Assembly: GCA_001579985.1 (NCBI GenBank)
Contig: LRSR01009528.1
Location: forward strand, 1-35,298
Source of the DNA: Hypsibius dujardini
Taxonomy: Eukaryota; Tardigrada; Eutardigrada; Parachela; Hypsibiidae
DNA length: 35,298 bases
Direction: 5' to 3'
How positions within the stretch are numbered: the stretch's first letter is position 1; each line of letters starts with the position of its first letter. Below are positions 1 to 9,423 of this stretch, piece after piece. A program made the translations under genes and the position numbers. A model generated the notes under the pieces. It saw nothing but the letters and a program-made list of their open reading frames with translations. It searched no databases and was not told the origin of the DNA.

Positions 1-718
1 CATATAAAACGTTAAGGCCAAATCGGATAAATGTGCCACAAAAACACAAATTTTGCTGCTTTCTTGTTTATGTAAAAACTTTAGAATGGAAAAATTTTCG
101 GAAATGGACTGTAGAAAAAAAACCTTGTCGGAAGAAATTCTTTCTTTTCATCAGCAAAATTGTTTACTCTTTCGATTGTACGGTTGATGTTGCTGAACAG
201 ATCAGCCATTTTGGCTTTCATTTCTTACCAAAAAACATTTCTATTTTGTAAGTTTTATTTGATACATAAAGCATGCATCGAATTAGGAATGAATATTTGA
301 AGTTAATATCTGTTTCCCTAATTGGGCGATGGGGCCACGCTAATTTAGGGCAATAAAACTCGAAACGAGGAAAGGGCAATTTCAGAGTCATCCTGAAATA
401 TTATTTCACCAGTATAATTACTTCGCAGTAGGATAAAGCAATATTGGTTTTCGTGTGCGTAGAAGAATTTCACAAAACAGGAATGTGTTATCCGATATGA
501 ATCTCTGAAACCATTCTTAACTCCTTATGGAACGTGAGGACTGAATTTGGTCCGACAATAATGAAAATCTCGCTGACAAATGGATTGCAAAGAAATGCTC
601 ATTCTGTTTGCTGCGTGAAATACATTTTGCAAGCAACTGCCGGTTCGTTAGAACAATTTTCAAAATCCACTTCATTATCGCAATGTACGAGCAAAAGCAG
701 GCGCAGTACACCAAGCGT
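1..718. other. Non-coding 5' flank of protease gene A
   Basis: I see no convincing gene here. The short open frames lack signal peptides, splice-compatible neighbours or recognisable motifs. Bases next to 719 are the 3' flank of the minus-strand protease gene; no clear AATAAA on that strand was seen within the first 100 bases after its stop. Confidence 0.6.
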
Positions 719-2924
719 CTACGTGTATTGCGGGTTTCGCATGGCCGTCCTGACCCACTCCGTGTAGTGGGAAACCCTTGTGAAGACATTGGCTGATCCG
801 GCCTGTCGGCAACTGCGAGAGAACAATGTAAAGTTAAGGGGATTTACTTTCGACCATTTGGTTGAGATATATTAACTAATTCTTAGTCACGAACGAGACC
901 GTTGCGGTGCTCGATTCACTTACTTTCCATTAAAGTAGCTAGCGATGCCGACTAACTGAAATTTCCCTGATCGAAGTTGCCGAAACAACGGTCCTCCACT
1001 GTCACCCTGTAACAGCAGAAGTAGGATTCAAAAATGCTAATTATTTTATAGCTGAACTTTTACGCATGGGGCACATAATGCCCTAATTGGTCACGGCAAC
1101 AAGTTTGCCGGAACTGGTTTAGAGTTTGAGTTGCCACTGATTGGAACCAGGACCCCTCAAAAATATGCCGCAAGCAAAAGCGCATACTTTTTTCTCAAAA
1201 CTCACCTTAAGACGTCGTTTCAACCTCGGGTGCTCTGCTTTCCCATGTAATGTTTGTGATTAAACAGCACTTACTTCCGAATGCAGAATACAAATTAAAA
1301 AATGAGATCTTGTGTTCTGAGAAACGTAACTTTATGGCGCAGACGACAAATTTCTTTTTTAACACTAAAATAACATACTGAGGGCAGAAAATTGGCTTGA
1401 CCATAGGCGTAACGATGGGGGGGAAACAATTTAGAAAATCTCCGTCCTCCGTCCTCCTCAACTCAAAGTGGGAATAAATGGTAATTAGCGAATTAACTGA
1501 GATGCGTCTTTTATTGATAAACAACTTTGCCCCATTATACGGTACGTCCCCAGTTGTGTTTTGAATCATCCCCCCCCCCCAACATAAAATGTCTGGATTT
1601 TGTTATGAAGTGCCTGCGAGTGGGTCACTATTTTCATGAAGAACCCCCCGCCCCCCCGCTCCAGCCCCTAGTGCGCGAACGGTACCTTGCAGCTAGCTGT
1701 CTTTGAACTGTCGATGCAAAGTTTTGTGACCGTCAGCTCTTCCGTGAGTCGTTTCGCGCATTCCGTCGGACTAATCACTGTGAACTGGGCTCCCATTAGC
1801 CTTAGAGGCGTAGTATTAGTTAGGCCGAGTATGTACTCCCTAGTAAGTCCCCATCCAACCGCTCGAACAGTTTGGCCAGGCTTCACGTCATCTTTCGGGC
1901 CTGTGGGTAAGGCAATGGCTCTGGCATTTAGGGCCTTCTGACCCCTGCGCCTTCTGGCCACCGAGGACGACAGTGTCAGCAACGCAATATCGTCCAAGAA
2001 TTTGTTTAGTTGTCCTCTGAAGCCATGGTGAATCTGGATGCGTTTCACTTTGAAGTAATGAGCGTTGTTGTTTGGCTTCCTGTTATGTAATCCGATCCCG
2101 ACGTGAAAGGTATTTGCAGGTTGGTTGGCTTTCCTGAAAGGAATCGTCGCATGCGTTGAATTTAATTTCCAACTACCAGCTGAAGTTACGCAGTTGCTTT
2201 TGTTTATTATCAAATTCATTGCAGGCCACGCAGAATGAAATAATTTTTTTGTTTATAATATTAATCAAGCGTTATTTAGGATACGATCTTTATTTTAATA
2301 TCTCACTGCTTTTCCTAACAGCGTTCACGGCTTGTTTTGGAACAGCATAATGCAGTTATCAATACATGTACACCTACCCAAAGACGTCGGTCAAACAATG
2401 AGCAGCAGTCAGGACATGTATGGAGGAAATGAGTGAACCAGCGCAAAAATGGAAATTCTTCTCGCCCGTCTTCACCGAGTGGAGCTGTAGGCTGACAATA
2501 AAAGGATATTTGTGCGGAGCGACCTCCCGACCACCTAAATAATATGAAAGCGTCGATATTGCAGATAGACAGTACTTTGTAAAATCGGTATACAAAATTA
2601 TCACATACCTATAATTGCCTTTACCGGGCCACTCGAATTTGACTGCAAAGAGCTGGTAGTCGAGTTTTCTAAAATTTCCAGATCCAACATGTCTGACGCG
2701 ATTGGCATACCATCATCAATGTTTACGTCTCCGAAATCATTGTTATTAAAGTCCGTTGCACTGCTGCCGAACGCTCCTAAAATGGTAACAAAATTTGATG
2801 AACCCAGTGCAACAGACATTTGCCTCATCTAAAAATTACTGAGAATATTGTATAAGGTAAAGTTCGCACCTGTTAGCATGAGTAAGAAGATTACAAGATG
2901 AAGAAAGACGATGCATCGAGACAT
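719..2924 (-). CDS. Secreted S1 (chymotrypsin-fold) serine protease A, six exons
   Basis: Exons, in transcript order: 2924-2870, 2776-2609, 2534-2378, 2133-1686, 1006-924, 812-719; all junctions are GT-AG and the frame is kept (334 aa). Residues 1-19 form a signal peptide. An acidic propeptide without cysteine follows (DFGDVNIDDG). The predicted mature end is IIGGREV after Ala72, with Lys71 before it. The catalytic triad is His120 in TAAHC, Asp175 in DDIALL and Ser279 in GDSGGP. The residues before the pocket cysteine are Ala-Ser (chymotrypsin positions 189-190), so it is not a trypsin; Phe and Asn fall at about 216 and 226, closing the pocket. It ends soon after the catalytic domain (NPQYT) with no cysteine tail. 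The family hydrolyses peptide bonds outside the cell; digestion or defence is inference. Intron 4 (1007-1685) is long and carries C-rich tracts and a fragment like the intron-2 MITE family. Confidence 0.92.
1130..1165 (-). mobile_element. Fragment of the intron-2 MITE family
   Basis: Inside intron 4 of protease A. On the minus strand it reads GAGGGGTCCTGGTTCCAA, matching the terminal segment of the element found in intron 2 of proteases C, F and G. Only this short stretch is recognisable, so it is either a remnant or a chance match to a short end sequence. Confidence 0.4.
1571..1657. repeat. C-rich homopolymer tracts in intron 4 of protease A
   Basis: Runs of ten C near 1571-1580 and further C-rich runs (CCCCCCGCCCCCCC) near 1645-1657. 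Long C or G runs recur in the window (near 4555, 16417, 21260, 24136, 26815, 31692 and 34325), mostly within transposon-like sequence. Confidence 0.7.
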
Positions 2925-4032
2925 TTTGGTGCGAAAGGTACTGGCAAAAAGAATTCTCGACCAATCGTTTCAAGTGTCAGCGGGAAACGTCAAAATTAGA
3001 CGCATCCAGTAAACCTGGAAATTAAAATTAAACGCGTCATTATGTTGAATGTTTGGAAATCAAACGAACGTAATTGGAGTTAGGCTGGGCTTTTTTCAAG
3101 AGTGTTTTTCGTAAGATAACTTGCAGCGCTCAAAGGTTATCGCATCTGACGCATGCTCAATCTGCACGCAGCCCTGTTTGTTCGAATCAGTCAAAAACAA
3201 ACAAAATCACTCAGTATTATAAATTATAAGTTATGAATCTTAATTAATAAATTATAAATCGTAAATTATAAATTTTATATAATAAATAATAAATTACAAA
3301 TGACTAATTATTAATTAATAATCATTAATTATTAACTATAAATTATGAATTACAAATTATAAATTTTGAATAACAAATTTACAAATATTACACATTTATT
3401 CTGTAACCGAGGAAAGTAATGCAGTGTATTGAACCCGAATGCACGAGGAAGGCCGGGCTTAACTGGTATATTACGGCGCAAAGAGCAAAAGCTTGTTGAT
3501 CGGATCGACTCGTCTGACACACCGAGGTCAATGTGATCGTCCCTTCATTCGTAGTTGTCCTTGCTTCACCAGTGTATAACGTACATGAGCATCACATGAA
3601 GGGTCATATCTCCAAATTTCAATCTCGAGCTTGGACAAACCGAAACACCACGTCTATCGAAATGTTTACTAAACGTCTGCGATCCTCTCGCGGCAAGACT
3701 TCACAAGGCTTCCGCGTCTCTCGGTGGAGGCTAGAAGCGAAGAACTCACGAAAATATAAAGTGATTCGTGCAATTGATTCCGGGTCCAAACGTCCTTAAA
3801 CTTCCTGCAAGCTCTCATACGTAACTTACTCAAAGCCTCCCTTTCCCTTCCTTCTTACGTCGTTAAATCCGGAAATAGGTCTGGCGCTTCACAGTATTGA
3901 AGCTGAACGCTTCCTCAATCTTCACTATAGGAGGGTCTCAAGAGTCACCACAAATTTCATTTTCTGTTTACCCTCCTTAACTCACACACATCAATTAACA
4001 TATCTCCCGATCCACGACACACATTCGTCGAC
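2925..4032. other. Intergenic, with an AT-rich low-complexity block
   Basis: This separates protease A (minus) from the peptide gene (plus), which diverge from here, so both promoters should lie inside. About 3215-3395 is low-complexity AT-rich sequence built from variants of ATTATAAATT and TAATTATTAA. The open frame at 3533-3799 has no recognisable motif and uses a GTG start, so I do not call it. Confidence 0.6.
3215..3395. repeat. AT-rich imperfect repeat (TAAATTATAAATT-like)
   Basis: About 180 bases of nearly pure A+T made of degenerate copies of AATTATAAATT and TTAATTATTAA. No terminal inverted repeats were seen. It lies between two divergent genes. Confidence 0.7.
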
Positions 4033-4758
4033 ATGAATTATTCCCTGCTCGCCCTCCTGGTTGCAGTAGCTGTCATGGCGGTAGTATTTGCTGCTGATGA
4101 GCCTTGTCCAACTTGTGTAAGTGTACAATGCCTGCATCTCTTCATTGATCTTGGAAGAAGTACAATTATAGAATGGTAGATAATGGGTGTAACCGGTTTT
4201 CTTGTCTCACATAGGAAGTTTGTCCGGACGCTGCGAAAACCGATGCCACATCGATCCGTCGCCGGATAGCCGTCAATGCTAGCCGGGGACGAACTAACGT
4301 GCAGATCAGCGCCATCAACGGAAAACGGAAGCAGAAGATCAGCGGAGCCCCTGATTGTGCCCCACCTTGTCCCGTCTGTGTAAGTGAAGATTGGGAACGG
4401 CAATTTTTTCCGCCCCTCCCCCAACTAACCACAGCAGTGGCGGATTAACTGTTGCGCCGACCGGGCTGTTGCCCCCGGCATCGAAACTGCCTTTGCCTCC
4501 TCCCCTTGCAGGGGGTGGACAAAATTGGTAGTCTTTTTGCTTGTTAAATTTTGCCCCCCCCCCTGCCCAGAGAGAAGGGGGCAAATGTTTTTGCGACCCC
4601 TTCCAGCAGGCTTGCCGTCCCTTTAGGCAAACTCAATCCGCCACTGTACCACATAATCTGCCCCATATCTACAGTTTAGTTGTATGGACGTGAAAAATGT
4701 GTTTTTCTTTTTCCAGTCGCCGTGCCCAGGAGGAGACGGTACCGATCTCCGCAATTGA
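4033..4758 (+). CDS. Small secreted cysteine-rich (CPxC) peptide precursor, three exons
   Basis: Exons 4033-4116, 4215-4379 and 4717-4758, both introns phase 0 with GTAAGTG donors, giving 96 residues. Residues 1-20 are a clear signal peptide. The mature part has seven cysteines in two proline-rich clusters: CPTCEVCP (residues 25-32) and CAPPCPVCSPCP (76-87). Each splice junction falls immediately after the last Cys of a CPxC motif, so exons 1-2 and 2-3 look like two copies of one design. Between the clusters is a basic stretch with RRR near residue 42 and GKRK near residue 65, which are possible prohormone-convertase sites; Gly-Lys-Arg could give an amidated end. I do not recognise the family. 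It could be an antimicrobial, structural or signalling peptide. Intron 2 carries a hAT-like MITE. Confidence 0.7.
4435..4646. mobile_element. hAT-like MITE in intron 2 of the CPxC peptide gene
   Basis: A 212-base element bounded by inverted ends CAGTGGCGGATT and AATCCGCCACTG. The flanking 8-mers, AACCACAG on the left and TACCACAT on the right, match at six of eight positions, as expected of an ageing 8-base target duplication of the hAT type. The interior has C/G-rich runs (about nine C near 4555) and no coding capacity. Related sequence (ACCGGGCTRTTGCC next to C runs) occurs near 24090-24245 and 31660-31800. Confidence 0.75.
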
Positions 4759-6999
4759 GTAGGCTAATTATAAACTTCCAATGGCTTCTGAATGCTTGAC
4801 CAGAGATTTTGTTTGCAATACCGATTGTCTGGGGCTTCTATCAGACCCATATGTGCAGTATGAAACTCCCGGCAGAAACTCCCGGCAGAGTGTCGTTGTG
4901 TCAATTTACAAAATGTCAGGTGTGTGCAGTTTTTGGGGAACTTACAGGATGGTCATTTTACAAGAAACTCATACAAATTGCGAACGTGTGAAGTCGTGAG
5001 AAAAATTAGGCAAATAGCACCACAAGATGGTAATATTTGACTTGCTGAAAAACCATTGTTCAAGACCTGTCAGGCTTTTGACCACGAGCGAGGCTGCACA
5101 ACACGAGTTAAACGATTCGGGAGCATTTCTATTTCCTCATTAGACCGATGAGTTTTTGAAAGTAATTTCTGACGACGCAAGACCGTTGAGCACACGAAGC
5201 AGCAGCCTGCTAGGCAGTTTTCAGTGAAGGACCTCGTTCGCATTTTGTAGTCCACAAAATTCCACCGCCAATTGTGTAGTTACGTGTTGGTTTTCATATT
5301 GGCAAGTGAGCTTCAATCAATCCTTCATACTTTGCTTAAGACCAAATATACACGATTTTATGTCCAATTCAAGTTCCAACTGACAAGGGAATTCTTAAAA
5401 ATTAAGCTTATTAACTAAAACCAGCAAATTCAAGGCTTACAAGGAAAAATTTATATGTGTCACTCTGAGATCGGGCCCAATTTTTTTTCATGGGTACGTA
5501 CTGTCAAATCATAATTTTAGAAAATAAGACTGAACCCCCCTCGGTTCCGTTCGAGATGGAGAAAATCGGGGAAGATTCCTATTGCGGCAGCCACTTGAAT
5601 GCTTTTGCAATAACGTTGCTTGATTGATTAAACACAGTACAGTAACGTTCATTAACGAAAAATTGTCATCAGCAATCTTCTCCACTCACCAAATCGCGAA
5701 CAAGGAATTTAATTATTCGGTTGATTGCCTGATGATTTCGACAGACTGGTTTTTTGAGATTTTGCTAATTCTTGTCGTTGTCGTATAGTGCTGTTATTTT
5801 ATCCGTTGCGGCTGGTGTACCAAAATTCTCTGCTTAAACTTTTGCTGTATGATCAGGGTGAAAACACGGAAATATATTCGGTTGAACAGAACACGCGTAA
5901 ATTGCCAGCACTGTCTGATTGATTCAAAGAATGGAGCACAAGACTGCGATCAATTGATTATTGATTTGACGCGCTTGATCTTTAAAATTTGATTGTTGAT
6001 TCGTTTAGCGTCTGAAACAGGATTTCTTCCACTGATTTGTTTTAGTTTTAGTTTAGTCTTTCGTGGAGGAAGTCGAGCTGGATTCTGATTTATAATAAAT
6101 AATTTTTTTATAAAAATCTAATGTTTGATTGATGCTGTAATTGTACGGGCAGAATTCACCAGTGGACAAAATAATTTATCGTTCGATTGGCCAACAATTT
6201 TTCTCGTGTTTTCATCCAGATTTTACAGTATTGGAACGGATTTGAAGATGCCGGTTACCATTTCTGTGGCCCCGACTCGTTTGCCGAATGATTTGCGCAT
6301 CGACTTCTATTTGCCTGAACCGTTAATTGGGTGAACGAACAAAATAATTTTCGCGATTCAATCAATGCTGTGGTAAAAGCTTTAAAGTGGCTGCCACAAT
6401 ACGAATCTTCCCCGATTTTCTCCAACTCGAATAGCGAACCGAGGGGGACCAGTCATATTTCCTAAAATCATGATTTGATGTACGTATCCATAAGAAACGG
6501 TTGGGTCCAATCTCAGACTGACAAAGATAAATTTTTCCTTGTGAGCCTTGAATTTGCTGGTTTTAGTTAATAAGCTATATTTTTAAAGAATAATTAAATA
6601 ATTTTAGCCTTTAGCATTTCAATCATTTTTAGTAACCAACACCTGTAATTTAATTTTTCAAAAGACAAAACAACTAACACTAAGCAATTAAATGGTAGAC
6701 CATTACCTCTGTTTTTGAGTACTTCACTAATTTAGGTTAGCTTTGGAAATCCTAACTTTTGTTTCGGCTAGCTAGAGAATAATCGCGAAAAACCGCTGCA
6801 TTACCGGGCTCCGAGCGTTGAAGCACATGTTCAGAATTGAAACTCGAATTGCTGATTTGTTTGGCAGAATGAGTTTCGAAGACAAAAACATGTCTGTGCC
6901 GGACAGCTTTGAGTAGTTACGCAAATAAGCTCCAAAAATAAACTCGAAATATAATAATGTATTTCTACAAGGCAGTTCAGCAACAGTTATATTTCCAAT
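4759..6999. other. Intergenic region with a long inverted-repeat element
   Basis: No gene could be supported. The short open frames at 4781-4999, 5070-5255 and 6125-6334 have no motifs or splicing partners. Most of the stretch from about 5390 to 6590 is one inverted-repeat element, listed separately. Confidence 0.55.
5391..6590. mobile_element. 1.2-kb foldback-type element with long inverted arms
   Basis: The left arm (about 5391-5630) and right arm (about 6365-6590) are inverted copies of roughly 80% identity by eye. The best-kept block is 5405-5437 against 6544-6576, which includes TTATTAACTAAAACCAGC. Other shared blocks are GAGAAAATCGGGGAAGATTC and GGCAGCCACTT. The interior of about 730 bases has no transposase-like frame, so the element is non-autonomous. 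I could not fix the ends or a target duplication. Confidence 0.75.
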
Positions 7000-7875
7000 T
7001 TAGCATCCGCTCAAATCAACCGGCCCATTTAGCCTCCAAACTCTATAAATATTTGTATAATACTCTTTCCGTTTTGCCGCCTTTTTCTGATTCTGCCCAA
7101 GACACTCCAAGGGTCCGTTAATCGCGTTGATCTATGCGCCGAACTTGCCCTGCTTCACTCCCGGTTGATTTCCAACCCGCGAGCCCCAATACCAAGCCGC
7201 GGTGTCCCATCTGGTTTGCTTGTCCGTCAACACCCGCTCCGGATGGTCAATCAGCGTCGCTGCGTTCCCGAAAATGGCCAGCGAAGCGTTGTGGTAGTTC
7301 TGCGGATGACTCAGCTGAATCGGACCCCTTCCGTGGTAGCACTTATGCATGTGAAACCTCTCCGGCCGGGTTCCCCACACTTCTCGGTACTTGCCGTTCG
7401 CACAATGCTTGGGTTCTTCGAGCTCTTCGAGGTACTTGAGTCCGCTGGTCTCGTGAATCACATTGGCGAGGAACATGGCAAATTCGCGCTTGGACGTGAT
7501 ACCGCCGAGACGTTTTACGCTGGGCGAGACGAAGGCGTGCTAGTAGGCGGTAGGCGGGGCCACGAACCCGCTGCTGGTGAAAGCCTGATTGAATTCCGAT
7601 TTGGAGATTGACCCATTGCCACTCGATGTCCGCGATCCGTGACCGAGTCCTCCACCTGACTGTGGGGAACCAGGCTTTCGGGTGGCTGGCTGTCTGGCGG
7701 ACCCTCCAGCCGAGGAACCACCGCGTTCACAAAAGCCCCATGGCGAGCTGACGATTTTGCAGTGATGTCCGGAGCAACATGCGATGTGGGCGGCACAGCC
7801 TTCGGCCTGACTCTGACATCCCGCAGTCAGATGGCAAGCACACGCAAAGAATACCAGACTTGCAAGGTTTTTCAT
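7000..7875 (-). pseudogene. GH19 chitinase-like gene with N-terminal cystine-knot-like module and two in-frame TAG codons
   Basis: One uninterrupted frame runs from ATG (7875) to TAA (7000-7002), 291 codons, except for TAG at codon 112 (7540-7542) and TAG at codon 248 (7132-7134). Residues 1-18 are a signal peptide. Next is C-x6-C-x5-CC-x4-C-x9-C, the inhibitor-cystine-knot spacing, then a Gly/Ser/Pro linker. From about residue 98 the sequence is GH19: SKREFAMFLANVIHE with the putative acid Glu142, then HGRGPIQLSHPQNY, TAAWYW and, past the second TAG, AINGPLEC. Glycoside hydrolase family 19 cleaves chitin. No frameshift or splice signal explains the stops, and coding similarity continues beyond both. 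Most likely it is a young pseudogene; readthrough, RNA editing or assembly error remain possible. The cysteine module recurs alone at 22394-22741. Confidence 0.75.
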
Positions 7876-9423
7876 GTTCGAATAAGCACTTGCAAAGTGG
7901 CTGATGAAAACGGATTATTCTCTGATCAAATTAAGTAAAAGAAACAAAAGGATTTTGAAATGCTCCTGAAAATTCAAGTTACCGATAAGTATTGCTAAGA
8001 CTGTTGCTTTTATTGGTGATGGAAAGGAGTTTAGGTTTGTTTTTTTCGTCCAAATTCTAATAGAATGAGGCCACAGTGTGTGATTTATCGTCATTCATTT
8101 ATTCCTGTTCTACAAACCCTCGTTGTTTTTTCGGAAACGAGATAATCGAGGTGACGAGGTGACGAGGTGACGGATCTTTTACGGTTCATAAACGAAGCTC
8201 GACAAAGAAGGCAGTACTGCCGCTGTTAACAAATTTGACGTCGCACCTTTAGTTAAGCCCACTGCAGTCGTCGTGTGAGGCACAGTACTAAGCTTTCTCA
8301 AGTCAAATGTCATTTCTAACCTGTGAAAAAAGTGTGAGGCAGAATGGACTCTAACACAGGCGATCGTTATTGGGTTTGTTGTTAAGCTCTGCAGACACAT
8401 CAGCTTCGACAACTATTTGGGGGTGTGTGGTAGATCGTAAGTAGATTCTGATCTTGGGTTGACTTGCTACCCAATATCGGATTGTTGCTGGTGTTCGGCA
8501 GGTTTCGAATGTCAGACGAGCGATAGCAAGAAAATGTTGTATTCCAAAAGTCCAGCGGAAGTGACGATCAACGGTGATGTTAGATAATATTTTCTGCTCT
8601 GCTGAAAAACTGGTGCTGACAAACTCGTGCAACAGCCAGCAGCAAGTGATTGAAATGTTGAAAGCTTTGATTGTATGTGCGAGTCTATAAATAAATTATC
8701 GGTTTGCACTCCCGCGGATAAAACGTTGCCCTGGTCTGGCAATAAAACCAATTTACCGGCTGGATATATCTCATACACAGTTTGGGATGCATTCAAATTT
8801 ATATTCTTCATACAAAAATATTCGGTATTTAGGCTAAATTGCAACTCCGAATGTTCCCAATTCAAAATCGAACTTTTGATTTTGCGTTGTTTTGACCATC
8901 AGAGAAAGGTATTCATGTGATGAGTTGTGAGTGCTTGAAACGTGAATGGCTAGATTATCATCGAGGCTGATCCTACTTTGAATTTTCGGCTGGAAGTTAC
9001 AACGGGAACATCAGATGAGAATGCTCGAAGAAAATAAAACAGAGCAGTAGTCTGCCATAGAAGCGAGATGCAAGTAACATTAAACCAAACCTATATGGTT
9101 TTTCGACATTCGCGTTTCTTAACCGCGACAGTTGATGCCCGAGTCTCTCTGCTGATTCGATCGACGAACTTTATGCCTCAGACGAGCCTGGGCTTCACAT
9201 TTTGTTCATATGGGTAACCGTAGACCGACAGAAAGTGGAAACCCGTGTGACCTGAGAAACCAGGCTGATGTACTTGTACGAACAATTTCGTACTGCGTTC
9301 GTACGAAGATGTCTTAAAATCGGCAATTTGGATGCCTCTGCCGACTCGTTTGGTATTTACTTATAATCTGTAGTATTATTTCAAGTCTATTTCTTGAAAG
9401 TCTTTGCCGCGGAGTATAAAACG
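7876..9423. other. Intergenic between chitinase-like gene and protease C
   Basis: These two genes diverge from this stretch, so it should hold both promoters, but I could not identify them. A short tandem repeat of GAGGTGAC (about three copies) sits near 8149-8171. Overlapping minus-strand frames at 8179-8865 have no recognisable motif or secretion signal and were not called. Confidence 0.5.
8149..8172. repeat. Tandem 8-mer repeat (GAGGTGAC)
   Basis: About three consecutive copies of GAGGTGAC, upstream of the chitinase-like gene. Short and probably neutral. Confidence 0.7.

Noticed and set aside
1207-1569. 120-codon minus-strand frame inside intron 4 of protease A
   Set aside because: No motif or signal peptide, and it lies between two well-supported exons among C-rich tracts; most likely chance.
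3533-3799. 88-codon plus-strand frame upstream of the CPxC peptide gene
   Set aside because: It begins with GTG rather than ATG, and its basic composition shows no domain or paralog in the window.
8179-8865. Three overlapping minus-strand frames of 77-117 codons
   Set aside because: They overlap in different frames, have no recognisable domain and no consistent splice sites joining them.
9413-9420. TATAAA just before the ATG of protease C
   Set aside because: It lies only a few bases from the start codon, too close for a core promoter of this transcript.
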